Below, one piece after another: positions 26,501-35,809 of a stretch of 64,000 nt of DNA (positions within the stretch are counted from its first letter, which is position 1; each line of letters starts with the position of its first letter). The translations under genes and the position numbers were made by a program. Source of the stretch: Pycnopodia helianthoides (lineage: Eukaryota; Echinodermata; Asteroidea; Forcipulatida; Asteriidae); NCBI GenBank assembly GCA_032158295.1, contig CM063248.1, positions 1,325,828-1,389,827 on the forward strand. Direction: 5' to 3'. The notes beneath the pieces were generated by a model, which saw only the letters and a program-made list of their open reading frames with translations, was not told where the DNA came from and ran no database searches.

Positions 26501-29500
26501 AGTCAATTAGTAATTTTCCCCTTCACTGTAAAAAGCTGTGAGCGTTTCTACAAATGCAAAATATATCACCTTTTTGTGCCATGCGTCTGGTTCGGACTTT
26601 GGATTTGAACTCCGGTCCTTCAAAGTCGCTTTCATTATCTGGGACAGCCTCGGGCTGGACAATTACTGTTCCTGTTTCAGGAAATAAAATAAATTAATAA
26701 GTGCACAATTGTGTAAAATGTATGTGTTCACATTAGACTGGGATACTGCATGTGAGAAAACAATTTGCACACAGTTGGATTTAACATAAAACAACTTAGT
26801 GTTTATGCTTAGGGACAATTCTCAAAATTTGGGCATGTTCTTGGCGCAAAAGAATGTTCCCATGGGCACACGCCTGCAATCCACTGGACCACCAGAACGT
26901 TCAGCTGGACCACATCATTGTTCCAAAGTACAGAAGCAATCCTACACGAGTGAATATGTGCATTAGTATTGTGATTGCACCAGTGGAACATTTCGGTGGT
27001 CCAACAGAGCGATCCAGAAGTACACACTGGAATACTTATCTCATCCAATTAGAACGTTCCTACCATTCCGATTTTGAGACGCTCCCTTCTAGGCCTGCAA
27101 TTGGCCCATATTGGCTCCCAATGCGAAAAGGAAAACCCTTGTCTACCAGAGGCTCTTTACGTTTCGGCTTACCCTCTGGGAGGACAGGGTCCTCTTTGTC
27201 TTTGTCTCCTCCTCCTCCTTGGTGCTATCCTCACCGGTACCAGCCCCATTGCACACCGCCTCACTGCTTGTGCTCGGGGTACCAGGATCAAAGAATGAAG
27301 GCTCTACGTCCATCGCGTCTTCAATGTCAGAAGCTATGATGTCATCATCGACTAATAAGGGCTGCCTTGTTATGTGATGAGGCACCCTGGCTTTTCTGGA
27401 GGGAAAGACAATCACAGGAAGTACGATTGAGGATGATATATACATGGCTTAAATTTGGGAGAAATTCTGCACGACAACAGGGCTTATAGTTCCAAACTGG
27501 ATCAGAATTATTTTAAAAACCAAAACTGAAATGAGAAAACACATTTTAACATTTGAACTGTTTGAATTTGAACAAGCACTTAGAGTAGGTTTCTCTCCTT
27601 TATATAATGGATATGAACAATTCAATACTACATAGAGCTGAAAGAGATTTATCAGACTAAAAAGTCAACATTTGAACAAAAACACAAGACCGCCAGACTT
27701 GTTCAGTTCATGACTTTACTCGCCCGATGTTAAAGTCTCGGGCCTTGGGTCCTGTTTAAATTTCGAACCCTAATGTACATGATGGGACCGTTGGTGGGAT
27801 ATGCAAGTCTGATATTTCATTCTTGTAAAGGCAAATTCAATTTTTTCATTAATAAAATGCACCTTCATTAGGAAAATACAATTTCTACTGGAACATTTCA
27901 AGTTGTACCGAGGGGATGACCAAGGAGCACGGAGGCGATTGCCTTCACTGCCTCAGTGGAGAATCAGCCCAGCAGAGTTCTCACTTAACAGTAGGCCTAC
28001 TGTTTATTACAAGCCAAATTTTTCACGCACAAAAAAAACAAACTTAAACCCATTAGTTCAGACATATTTGTACAGGTTGTAATGGAAGCTGAAGTGCCTG
28101 CCAAATCATTAAGAAATTGTGCTTTTGGCATTTATGCATTGAAATAGATTTAAAGGAACATTACAGAATTGGTTTTGCTAACAAAACAGTTGCTGGCAGT
28201 GTAAGCACTTTATGTAATCCACCATATACATAAATCTGACAAACCTGTAGAAGTTTGAGATTAATCGGCCATCTGGGTCGAGAGAAAATAGTGAAAAACC
28301 GATTACACATTTTGCATGAAATCGTATAGATTCAACAAATGAATAAAACGCTCACTGAGCGATAAACTCCAATCGGCAAGTTAGTTTATTCATTTCTCAT
28401 CAAATATGGCATTTCAGACAGAAATATTTCAAGGAATGTTTTCTTCTATCATCATCATTAGACCGTGTAAGTTTTATGTAAATCTGTGATCAAAAAGTAT
28501 ATTTGTTCTTACCAATTCTGTAATGTTCCTTTAATAAGCATGTTATTTTTATAGATTTTCAAATCTTTTGATTGCCAACCAAGTTGCTTTCATTGAGCAT
28601 TTTCATCATTTTCTCGACCTAATTACAACCTGGGCAAACTTCATAGAGATGAGTTGCTCAAGTGCAAATTGTAGCTCAGCACAAAACAATTTTATAATAA
28701 TGTGCACTTTCTAACATAACATTACTCAAGGCTTTAGCTTATCATGAAAAGGTTACCAGCAAAATACCATGTCACATGTACCTTCTGTGACTGGTTTCTG
28801 CTTATTTTTGCTTAGCAAAAACTTGTTAAGCAAAATTTTGCTGCTTACGCAGCTCTATGAAATTTGAGCCCGGATTATAAATGAAATGAACTTACCTTCT
28901 TGAGGATCCAGTTGGCATCTGCAGAATTGGTGGGTGAAAAAGAACAGTTTTATTTATTTTTTTTATTAAAAAATCCTCCATCCATTTAAAAGCTTAAAAC
29001 TCCTAACTCTTAACCCAAGCAACAGGGAAAAGCATACACATCAAAGTGGTTTGGCTATTCAATGATAAATCTATCAAAATCAGGCAAAATGAAGCTAACT
29101 TGTACACTACACTAGCTTTACACTACGTAAATGGGTTGAACAAATTTATGCAATATATGCTTTGGGAAAAAGAATATTGTTTGGGTTTTACCATGCATTG
29201 ATAAAAACTAGTAAATGCTGAGAAGTTTAAACAAAAAGTATCACTATCGTATTTAATTAAGAGTAAAAGCATTAAAGAAAAAACAAATGCTTGAATTCAT
29301 ACAGATGAAAGTGAAGTTTTACTGTTCAGCATTGGCTAGTTGAAATGGCAGTAAATGCTTCATACTTGTGGATCATTGCACGGACTAACAGTTTATAACA
29401 ATCAGGAATCCAGTAAATGCTCCATATCCAAAGCAATTACTCCCTTTTTTCATACCAAACAAAGCAAGCACTTAGCAAAAGCTCAAACGTAACAAGTAAA

Positions 29501-30633
29501 TACTTTCAGATTTGAGTAAAAATGCTTTTCCAGTAAAAGCATTTGATTCATTTTATTCATACGGATGCGAGTAAAGGCTTAAAAATTTGAGGTACATGTA
29601 AAAGCAAATGGTAGTTTTTCGACCCAATGTAATCAAAAGGATTCAAACTGGCCTATGGTGGACAAGTGGGTGGCTAAGACATCAGGGCCAAATTTCAGAG
29701 GTGCTTAAGCACAAAAAGTAGCCAAGCACAACAAAATTATGCTTACCAGAATAAGGTTACCGGCAAAACTACAATGTCACATGTACAATATTTGATTGGT
29801 ATCCTATTCATTTCTGCTAAGCAAAAAATTGTTAAGCAATATTTTCTGCTTAAGCAGCTCTATGAAATTGGGCCCAGCTGTAGAATGGGGGGGGGGTGTG
29901 GGTTTGAATCCTGTAAATTCTTCCTGCAGAACTAAAAAGGAACTTAGTTTGCTGCACTTATCACTCATCACTGTTAAGATCAAACCAACTGCTCATTTCT
30001 GCTAAGCAGAAAATTGTTCAGCAATATTTTCTGCTTAAGCAGCTCTTTGAAATTGAACCCAGCTCTAAAATGGAGGGGGGGGGGCTAGGTTTGAATCCTG
30101 TTAAGTCTTCCTGCAGAACTAAAAAAGAACTTAGTTTGCTGTACTTATCACTCATCACTGTTAAAAGGAACATTACAGAATTGGTTTTGTAACAAAACAG
30201 TTGTTGGCAGTGTAAGCACTTTATGTAATCCACCATATACATAAACTGACAAACCTGTAGAAGTTTGAGATCGATCGGCCATCTGGGTCACGAGAAAATA
30301 GTGAAAAACCAATTACACATTTGCATGAAATCATATAGATTCAACAAATGAATAAAATGCTCACTGAGCGATAAACTCCAATCGGAAAATTAGTTTATTC
30401 ATTTCTCATCAAATATGGCATTTCAGACAGAAATATTTCAAGGGATGTTTTCTACCATCATCATCATTAGACTGTGTAAGTTTTATGTAAATCTGTGATC
30501 AAAAAGTACATTTTACAAGTTTTTTCTTACCAATTCTGTAACGTTCCTTTAAGATCAAACCAAAAGTATGGGTAGACCTCACAAAATATATACTCACTTT
30601 TCTTGTGGATTCGTTGCTACCAACTGTACTCAT
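7512..30633 (-). CDS. ATRX: ATRX chromatin remodeller (ADD + SNF2 ATPase), whole gene
   Basis: SNF2-family ATP-dependent remodeller that, in animals, works with DAXX to deposit histone H3.3 in nuclear heterochromatin. I joined exons by GT/AG sites and phase: 30633-30598, 28918-28896, 27395-27235, 26671-26570, 25241-25135, 24127-21048, 20583-20434, 19938-19804, 18918-18805, 18279-18142, 17325-17148, 16838-16701, 15787-15612, 15320-15066, 14633-14428, 13246-13134, 12753-12597, 11796-11682, 10901-10786, 10342-10165, 9073-9041, 8516-8364, 7739-7512. Every junction keeps frame. The product is about 2,030 residues before the last exon (human ATRX is 2,492): ADD at ~108-200, charged region to ~1170, ATPase ~1221-1904. 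One single-base frameshift near 21463-21475 is probably a consensus error. The identity rests on ADD plus ATPase similarity to vertebrate ATRX and is firm. The first exon and the C-terminus are uncertain. Confidence 0.95.
7925..8165 (+). mobile_element. tRNA-derived SINE, family A
   Basis: A B-box (GGTTCGAATCCC) at about 7977 is followed by a conserved body containing GGGTTTCCCC...GGTTTTCCTCC and CTAAAACTAAGATTCCTT. The same body follows the B-box at about 17460, so these are two copies of one SINE family. Confidence 0.65.
9041..10901 (-). CDS. ATRX: ATRX ATPase lobe 2 (motifs IV-VI)
   Basis: Exons 10901-10786, 10342-10165 and 9073-9041. They encode [26 protein letters not shown] (motif V), [20 protein letters not shown] (motif VI region, with the arginine finger) and [11 protein letters not shown] in a 33-nt exon. 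Motif residues are intact, so the ATPase is predicted to be functional. Confidence 0.95.
10420..10600 (+). mobile_element. tRNA-derived SINE, V-SINE-like, diverged
   Basis: A-box-like CAGCGGTCTAAG, decayed B-box GGTTTGAATTAC, then CTTGTGTCTTTGGGCA, the core shared with the copies at 11935 and 20697. Confidence 0.55.
11682..14633 (-). CDS. ATRX: ATRX acidic insert and start of lobe 2
   Basis: Exons 14633-14428, 13246-13134, 12753-12597 and 11796-11682. The first two encode the Ser/Asp-rich insert typical of ATRX ([26 protein letters not shown]). The third encodes WYDEFIQEG and then [19 protein letters not shown]; the fourth [18 protein letters not shown], the start of the helicase C-terminal lobe. 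Phases run 2, 1, 2, 0 and join cleanly. Confidence 0.92.
11935..12270 (+). mobile_element. tRNA-derived SINE with V-SINE-like core, long copy
   Basis: A-box region TGGCCGAGCAATTTAGTGCA, B-box GGTTCGAATCCC at about 11999, then the core GTGTCCTTGAGCAAGACACT and a long body ending near ACGGACTTAAGCACTATTTA. The core resembles the central domain shared by V-SINEs of vertebrates. It lies in an ATRX intron. Confidence 0.7.
12425..12530 (+). repeat. Decayed tRNA-like SINE head
   Basis: TCTAGTGGTGAAGAAATTTG and GGTTCAGATCCC are spaced as A- and B-boxes. No conserved body follows. Confidence 0.35.
13292..13462. mobile_element. MITE, TGCATTGACG family, copy 1
   Basis: Inverted ends CATATGCATTGACGTCAT and GGGCGTCATGTGCGTAAGG flank a body with GCCATCTTAGAGG and TACCTCTAGCTGAGGC. 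A second copy at 13907-14072 shares ends and body; a related element lies at 24856-25020. Confidence 0.65.
13907..14072. mobile_element. MITE, TGCATTGACG family, copy 2
   Basis: Ends AGACCTTATGCATTGACG and GTCATATGCATAAGATCT are inverted relative to each other, with the same internal blocks as the copy at 13292. Intronic to ATRX. Confidence 0.65.
15066..15787 (-). CDS. ATRX: ATRX inter-lobe exons
   Basis: Exons 15787-15612 ([43 protein letters not shown]) and 15320-15066 ([33 protein letters not shown]). These match the segment joining the two RecA lobes in ATRX, including the conserved NGQCADST and the RIWTHP block. Confidence 0.94.
16701..18918 (-). CDS. ATRX: ATRX ATPase lobe 1 (motifs I-III)
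   Basis: Exons 18918-18805, 18279-18142, 17325-17148 and 16838-16701. In order they give [10 protein letters not shown], the Walker A loop CMGLGKTLQ (motif I), [19 protein letters not shown] (motif Ia), [18 protein letters not shown] (motif II, Walker B) and LTGTPLQNN (motif III). All catalytic residues expected of an active SNF2 ATPase are present. The acceptor before [10 protein letters not shown] has a weak pyrimidine tract. Exon 16838 ends one base into the Tyr codon shared with the next exon. Confidence 0.96.
17415..17670 (+). mobile_element. tRNA-derived SINE, family A, copy 2
   Basis: A-box-like GCTGGCGTAGTGGC, B-box GGTTCGAATCCC at about 17465, body with GGGTTTCC and CTAAACTGAAACTTCCTT as in the copy at 7925. 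Confidence 0.65.
19012..19135. mobile_element. Small palindromic MITE (TCTGCGCTTA family), copy 2
   Basis: GGGTCCAATTTCATGCTTAC, ATTCTGCGCTTA and a distal CATGGTAAGCAGT match the ends of the element at 4507-4650. Confidence 0.5.
19440..19795. repeat. VNTR in ATRX intron, ~17-bp units
   Basis: About 20 imperfect units of GATGAAGGGGTAGTAGT and a GATGATGGGGG variant. On the ATRX strand it is pyrimidine-rich. It starts within about 10 bp of the donor that ends exon 19938-19804. Reading frames across it give Thr/Pro/Ser/Tyr/His repeats and are not real coding sequence. Confidence 0.93.
19804..20583 (-). CDS. ATRX: ATRX exons linking charged region to ATPase
   Basis: Two exons, 20583-20434 (150 nt) and 19938-19804 (135 nt). 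The first encodes a basic, Arg/Lys/Glu helix ([10 protein letters not shown]) like the pre-ATPase coiled region of vertebrate ATRX. The second encodes [16 protein letters not shown] and then LKPHQ, the start of SNF2 motif Q/Ia. The donor after LKPHQ is weak (GTCCAT) and lies about 10 bp from a VNTR. Confidence 0.92.
20697..20850 (+). mobile_element. tRNA-derived SINE with V-SINE-like core, best copy
   Basis: A well-kept Leu/Ser-tRNA-like head (GTGGCCGAGCGGTTAAGAGC, then GGTTCGAATCCC) is followed by CTTGTGTCCTTGAGCAAGAT. It shows the source structure of the diverged copies at 10420 and 11935. Confidence 0.75.
21048..24127 (-). CDS. ATRX: ATRX large exon: ADD PHD finger, charged region, DAXX-binding motif
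   Basis: 3,080-nt exon of about 1,027 codons. It opens with the ADD PHD part ([11 protein letters not shown], then [14 protein letters not shown]), followed by a long Ser/Lys/Glu-rich disordered region. At about 21610-21665 the segment [18 protein letters not shown] aligns with the DAXX-binding helix of human ATRX, followed by an acidic run. The reading frame shifts inside the GAGGAGGGGAAG tract (minus strand, 21463-21475): upstream the old frame closes only at 21365, and downstream the new frame runs in-phase to the GTAAGT donor at 21047. The new frame has a stop just before the tract, so the switch must be local. One extra G restores a single frame, matching the length deficit of one base. 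Confidence 0.93.
24304..24485. mobile_element. MITE, GCTGCTTAAGCA family, copy 1
   Basis: Termini GAGCTGCTTAAGCAC and an opposing GGGCCT end surround TTATGCTTACCA and ACAATAACAACTCACATG. Adjacent copy 24486-24655 lies head-to-tail. Further copies: 25657-25842, 28630-28872, 29687-29880, partial 29995-30060. Confidence 0.6.
24486..24655. mobile_element. MITE, GCTGCTTAAGCA family, copy 2
   Basis: Begins GGGCCCTG-like, contains CTGCTTAAGCACAAAAAGTA, TTATGCTTACCAGATTAAGG and ends TGCAGCTCTACAAAATTAGG, the inverted counterpart of its start. Confidence 0.6.
24856..25020. mobile_element. MITE related to the TGCATTGACG family
   Basis: Starts ATAGGCCCCTTGTATAGG, contains TTGACGTCAAACAATGG and AGCCAATGA, ends GTGACGTCATATGCAAGGGG. 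The ends are inverted and share GACGTCA with the 13292 and 13907 copies. Confidence 0.5.
25135..25241 (-). CDS. ATRX: ATRX ADD exon 1: GATA-like zinc finger
   Basis: 107-nt exon encoding [10 protein letters not shown] and then [10 protein letters not shown]. The Cys pairs match the GATA-like finger that opens the ADD module, which in vertebrate ATRX binds the H3 tail when K4 is unmethylated and K9 is trimethylated. The rest of the finger continues in the next exon (RCFDYY). Confidence 0.93.
25657..25842. mobile_element. MITE, GCTGCTTAAGCA family, copy 3 (diverged)
   Basis: Ends TGCCCCAATTTCATAAAATT and TTCTGAAAATGGTCCCTG; internal GCTGGTAACC and GCTAAGCA blocks as in the other copies. Confidence 0.5.
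26570..26671 (-). CDS. ATRX: ATRX exon before ADD
   Basis: 102-nt exon encoding [14 protein letters not shown] and then [18 protein letters not shown]. The TVIVQPE and GPEF blocks are hallmarks of the segment just N-terminal to ADD in vertebrate ATRX. It has a good AG acceptor and GTGATA donor, with leading phase two bases and trailing phase one base. Confidence 0.92.
27235..27395 (-). CDS. ATRX: ATRX N-terminal acidic exon
   Basis: 161-nt exon encoding a Ser/Asp/Glu-rich stretch ([19 protein letters not shown]). The GTGAGG donor at 27234 leaves one G, which joins the GA of exon 26671 to give Gly before TVIVQPE, matching the vertebrate order. A second donor (GTAAGC) at about 27156 would extend the exon with an open Glu/Lys/Thr-rich stretch but ends in the wrong phase for the next exon. 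Confidence 0.75.
28150..28534. mobile_element. TTAA-flanked MITE (AGGAACATTACAG), copy 1
   Basis: Flanked by TTAA at 28150-28153 and 28531-28534, with inverted ends AGGAACATTACAGAATTGGT and ACCAATTCTGTAATGTTCCT. No coding capacity. TTAA duplications are used by piggyBac and Kolobok transposons; the autonomous partner cannot be told from this sequence. Lies in an ATRX intron. Confidence 0.88.
28630..28872. mobile_element. MITE, GCTGCTTAAGCA family, copy 4
   Basis: Starts near CTGGGCAAACTTCATAGAGA, contains AAGGTTACCAGCAAAATACC and ends TGCTTACGCAGCTCTATGAA, inverted with its start. Confidence 0.55.
28896..28918 (-). CDS. ATRX: ATRX 23-nt microexon
   Basis: AG acceptor, 23 bases beginning with ATG (MPTGSSR plus two bases), then a strong GTAAGT donor. 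The two leftover bases complete a codon with the single leading base of the exon at 27395. The encoded Ser/Arg/Lys-rich stretch lies where vertebrate ATRX has a comparable basic segment. Confidence 0.6.
29687..29880. mobile_element. MITE, GCTGCTTAAGCA family, copy 5 (best)
   Basis: Starts GGGCCAAATTTCAGAGGTGC and ends GCAGCTCTATGAAATTGGGC, a clear inverted pair; core TTATGCTTACCAGAATAAGG. A partial copy of the right end recurs at 29995-30060, followed by a repeated GGGGGG and TTCCTGCAGAACTAAAAA block, so about 120 bp at 29870-29965 is duplicated at 30050-30160. Confidence 0.65.
30161..30552. mobile_element. TTAA-flanked MITE (AGGAACATTACAG), copy 2
   Basis: TTAA at both ends and the same inverted termini as 28150-28534, with the same body (GTGTAAGCACTTTATGTAAT, GATCGGCCATCTGGGTC) and only modest divergence. 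Confidence 0.88.
30598..30633 (-). CDS. ATRX: ATRX candidate first coding exon
   Basis: ATG at 30633 gives 12 codons ([12 protein letters not shown]), then a GTGAGT donor. It ends in phase 0, which fits the next exon at 28918. There is no independent support for this start: the next exon also begins with ATG, and vertebrate ATRX has a longer N-terminus, so other 5' exons could lie in the unassigned 30.6-38 kb. Confidence 0.4.
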
Positions 30634-33600
30634 GGCTTGCTCGCAGGACAGAAGGGGAGCAATCTACTACACATGTAGTGGCCCCAACTGGTCAGTTACT
30701 TGTGATGCACTAAACCAAACTACCTGTGCAAAATATATCAAACATAAACTGCGTGTCTCTCTAGGTAAAGAAAAACGAGAGGGTAGAAAATACTAAAACA
30801 GTGCGACATGCAACTTGGTAAATGCACAGAGCAGGGCTCGTAATTTTCACTGGACCGCAGGCCCGAGGAAAGTGATTTAAGCATTGGAGCATTAAACGTT
30901 TTTTGTTCAAATGCAGACTGACTGCACTCTCAGTTTGATACTATCTTTCAATTCTGTTGAGTATTGAAATATATTTAATACCAATAATCCAAGTAAGATC
31001 AATCTTCCCTTTGTGCTTGTTCAAATTAAAACAGTACAAATCTTAAACTGTGAACCGGTAGGTTATTTCTCATTTCAAATCTGGTCAGATTGTAAAAAAA
31101 GAATTTTGGTCCAGTAAACATTCTGAGCTACAAGCCATGTTGTGGTCTTGTGGATTTTACCCCCGAATTTGAGCCCTGCAGAGTGTGGCAATGGCCAAGC
31201 ACCCCTTCCCCTTTTTGTTTCATAATAGCCAATCCCCGTTTCTTCAATTTCTTACTCAAAAGCACACAACATTGCAAATGGTAAATTGTACTACATGTAG
31301 GAATTTCAGATGGTTAACTCTTCAGATACATTTTTGTATTATCACCATAATGCCATACGCCCAGACATGGCTAATATTGTTGACTTTTTCAACACACCTT
31401 TTTTAGTAAGACTAGACTGCATATTGGGTTGTGCTACATGTATACATTATACATTTGAACTGAAAATGATGTCTAGCAACCACATGATTGGTCCCTGCAT
31501 GGATTTTTTCACAGAACTCAAGAAAATACTGAGTATGCATTTCTTTACAAACAAATAATAACACTTACATATGTTACAAACTTCCATAATATTCAAAATC
31601 AAATACTTTACACTAAGTTCACAGTCATTTTTCCATACAAAAACACTGCTGCTCACAACTTATGCGGTGGTGTTTTGGTTTGTTTTGGGGTGGGATGTTG
31701 TTGTTTTTTTTTTTGGGGGGGGGTTCAAGGTCTCTTTATGATTTTACATTGACATGCTTAGAATTCATTTTGAAAACTGGAGTGTTAAAACAATGCTACC
31801 ATGGCAACACTGAGGAGAATAGTAACACAAAGATGAGTCATGCATGATGAATGTATGGCTCAAATGTCATGTGTTCATATTTGATTGTATCACAGGCCTG
31901 GAATTACACGTGGACCACTGAGGCCATGACCTTTGTTGCCCCTTGGTCTTGGCCTCGGTGCCCCTTCAAAAATTTCCCATAGACTTTAAGATTTTCCAAT
32001 GGAAGTGCTCTTCGCAAAATGAAAATTAAGGACTTGCCCTCTTTAAGATGAATGTTATATATGTAGCTCGATTTGGGTATTTTAGGTATTGTATTGTATT
32101 TTTTCTGACCAAGAATAATAATTATACATCTGTGTGTACTGCTCATAGTCATAACATGATGCAGTACTTGTATCTGTATACAGAGTTCGTTCACCTGCCA
32201 GAAAAGAGTTAAGACAGCAAAAACAATGCACCCTCTGTACTTGGTATATGATGAAAACAGTTGTGCAAAATATAATGTTTACAGATGCACTATGTACATG
32301 TAGGTTACTTTATAATGCATTGAAATTTATGAAAAAGTGCATGAAGAATCGATGGTTTCTGAACAGGAGACGATTGCATACGTCTTCTACATGTAGGTTG
32401 GAGATGCAAACCCACCCCTTACTACTTTTTGCAGTTAATATAAAAAGAAAACAGACTGTCAAACCAGATTATATCTTCATGGTTGTTATGTATAACATGT
32501 ACGATAAATGTGCATAATGCACTTAGGCAGCCTACAGAGCACTGTTGTGCAGCTAGGAAGCAATTATTGCTTGACAAAGATTTTGGGTTGAAAAGAAATG
32601 AATTTGGACCTTATTTGTTAAATCAGGTGACACATTAATTATAATAAGCAAAAGGAAAACTTTGATGTATTAACATATTCATGAATATTAATTAAGAAAT
32701 TAATTATTCATGAGTGTGAACATGAATATGAATTAAATCATGATTATTCATGTCCTCATTTGCATAAAATTCAGACACCCATAATGCATTGCTCAAAATG
32801 GCATCTGTGTAAAAAATATGTGTATATATGAATGGGCAATATGTACAGCAGGGAAACCATGACAATTAAAGTATAGCAAGAATAAGAAGTAAACATATTT
32901 TTAAGAACGGCTGTCTCCGGTTGACATGCTGTTTTCAAATTTTGTTCCAAATTGGAACCAACATAATATACAAATGCTGACATTGCTTCTTATGATGTTA
33001 CTCCCTCTGTAGATTATTAAGGAATTATAAGATATTTTTTCAGTGAGTTGCAGATCTAATAATAGTAATAGGCAGCTATTTGATTCGTTGTCAAAAACAA
33101 ATTGCAGCCCGCACAGTAAACCATGATCATTTATAATCCTCAGTACATTGACTAATACCAATGTAGTGGCCAATTTTTGTTTTCATGGGAAAATGAAGAA
33201 AAACAATTTTAACATTAGGCCATGTACACAAAAAAGCTTAGGATCCCAGCCTGCATTTAAACTTGCAACACCCTTGGCCTACTTATTGTTTTGTTTTTTA
33301 AAAAGACTTTAATTAACAATTACCATAAAACTCCAAACACAAATGTAAACCTTATAATTGACTGTTAACACATAACTTTCGCCTGCAGTTGTTGGGATAA
33401 TACTACTGAACAAACTACATGCGGTGCCAATTGGTCTGCACTTGAATACCCTTTTTTTTCAGTTACAAGTAGTAGTCGGGGTATCAGCCTGGTTATGCGA
33501 GCGCTACATGCATATAAAATAAGTGTGTATGCAATGGTTGATGCCTAACTTGATGGTGCATTGTATTTAATGTAATTTACTGAGCTGCCGCTTCCCAGGT

Positions 33601-33714
33601 TGTATCCTAAACTTGGGTGTGATCCCTGGCTACACGGCAGTTAATGGTTGTATGGCTTCTGACTGGCACCCCGAACAAAGATTGACAAAATGGGGAGACC
33701 GCCAACAATGGGCT

Positions 33715-33790
33715 AGATAGCCTAGTTGGTAGAGCGCCAGCAAGTTAATCCGGAGGTTGTTGATTCAAATCCCGCTCTAGTTAATTTTTC
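33715..33790 (+). repeat. tRNA-like SINE head
   Basis: ATAGCCTAGTTGGTAGAGCG is A-box-like and GATTCAAATCCCGCTCTAG is B-box-like, with a weak GCTAGA/TCTAG end pairing. The anticodon arm does not fold well, so it is likely a SINE head. Confidence 0.45.
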
Positions 33791-35049
33791 TGTGTTCAAG
33801 CCAAAAAGATTTACTCTGTAAAACTTGCTTGCTCAGAATGCATAATTTTGTTTGTGCTATTGGTTAATGGGACACACCGGCTTACTGTTTACCTAATTAT
33901 GTGATGTTGAATCACAGAAAATTATTTTTTGATGGTTGTTGTAAAACAAAAATCATCAAAATGTCACGTAATTAACGAAAAATGTGAAAAAAACAAAACG
34001 CGGTCAAAGGTCAGCGTATACGCTTTTCCAGCTGCTGCAACTGTCAAGTTTACGTGACATTGTTTTAAGTAGACTAGTGATCTGTTTATTTATTCATTAT
34101 AACAATGGCGAGGCATAAGGATCCAGTCTTCATATCCATCAAGCACAAATTCACGTGTAATTAAAAAAACCGACACAAACAGTCCGATCCACACCGTGCA
34201 GCTATTCGTCGTCGTCCCGCCGCGTGTGTAGCTCAGGCATCACGTAACGTGACAATAGTTAGGGGATAATAGCTAGGGCTACAGACTAAAACCCTCGTAA
34301 AACAAAACGTAATCAATGGTCTGGCTCCCTACCCCTCCACCAGTGTTCTCCAACCTATAGAAAAGCCGTGGTGCACCGCCACGCTTTCTGCAGCGAGCGC
34401 CACGCTTTATAATCGCCGCCAAGCTTTAAAATGTTGCCGCCACGTTTACATTTTTTGACTCTGCATTGTAAATTTACAACAGAAATAGTTTAGAAACAAG
34501 AAAGACCACAGTACTTTCTATTAAAACCAAAGTTTCACGCGGCCTACCTGTCTGCCTGTTATAAAGTTATTAAAATAACTTTACATCCACACGGTTTGAC
34601 AGGAAAAATGGTTTGACAATGCTAGATTTAATGCCGCGATTGCGATCGTTTATTTCCAGTAAAACACCCATGCACATTAATAGTCTGGCTCTTTCCTCCA
34701 TGTTCCGTACAATAACACGAAGGCGAGTAGGGAAACATACATGTGTACAACTCGAATTTCCAGGGGCAAAAACCGCGCGATGGAGTCTAATGTTAACCTC
34801 GTTCTTGTTATATTTAATGCAAAATTACAACCTCGTACTCATAAACACATCGCTCTCGCCACAACAAATCTTTTCCCAATGTGCGTCGTCGACCGATCGT
34901 TATAAATCACGAAGATTTCAGTGCAAAAGAAGTTCTTTCAAACCGATCCTCACATTACGAACCTATAAAAATTGCTGTTGATGAAAACACTATTATTAAG
35001 GGCATAAATTATGAAAAAAGATCGTCCAAAAACGCAATTTCACAAACTT

Positions 35050-35084
<35 letters not shown>

Positions 35085-35765
35085 TTTCCAAAATTGTTGC
35101 ATGTGGGCTAGTCGACCCAAAATTTTGGTTGATTCTTCCGGCCGGCGAGTGAAAAAACAAGTTAAGGGAAACTGCTGTTGTTTAAGACAAAACCTGTTAC
35201 TGCAAGAGTGAACCAAAAAAATTAAAAATTTCCTTACAATGTTTAAAACTTTTTTATTTAGAAAACAAGAGAAGTTGCCATCAGGAATCATCTCAGAATG
35301 CATTACAGAGCATGTAGAGTAAAAAATTTTACCGGGGCCCTTAAGCGTGCCCCAGACCCCACGCCGTAAGGACTTTGTGCTTCGCGCTCGCATTGTTTCC
35401 TGCCCCCAAGAACCAACCTTTAATTTTCAGAGTTGGAGAACACTGCTCCACAGGCTCCGAGTTCATGCCTCCGTGGTTTGTCTCTCTGGCCCGGTGAGAC
35501 ACTGCACCGGCTGTGCGGGACATGCCCCCAAGGTTTACCCGCTAGCTCCCCACGCTGATGCGCCGTAAAACACGCTTCTGTGCACGGACTCTCTGAATGC
35601 GAATCTTACGTTCGATTTTTCATCATTATTTACAACTTGCATCCATAAACTGAATACATAGTCTTTTTCACCAAATACTCATGAATAATTGTTTTTAAAA
35701 AAATACTTGAATTTGGTTCAGTAATTTACTTTTATACGGCTGTAAGTAAAACTAATTCTGAAGAC

Positions 35766-35809
35766 CACGTGACTTTTCGGAACCACATTTGGTTCCGAAA
35801 AGTCACGTG
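35766..35809. repeat. Perfect 19-bp hairpin with 6-nt loop
   Basis: CACGTGACTTTTCGGAACC is followed by a 6-base loop (ACATTT) and then its exact reverse complement. Each arm ends in the palindrome CACGTG. It could be the core of a small fold-back element; function unknown. Confidence 0.9.

Noticed and set aside
34613..34981. 122-codon plus-strand ORF
   Set aside because: No recognisable motif, no splice or poly(A) context, and it sits among AT-rich repeats.
35049..35393. 114-codon minus-strand ORF ending in poly-Lys
   Set aside because: The Lys run is just the T30 tract; the rest looks like repeat sequence.
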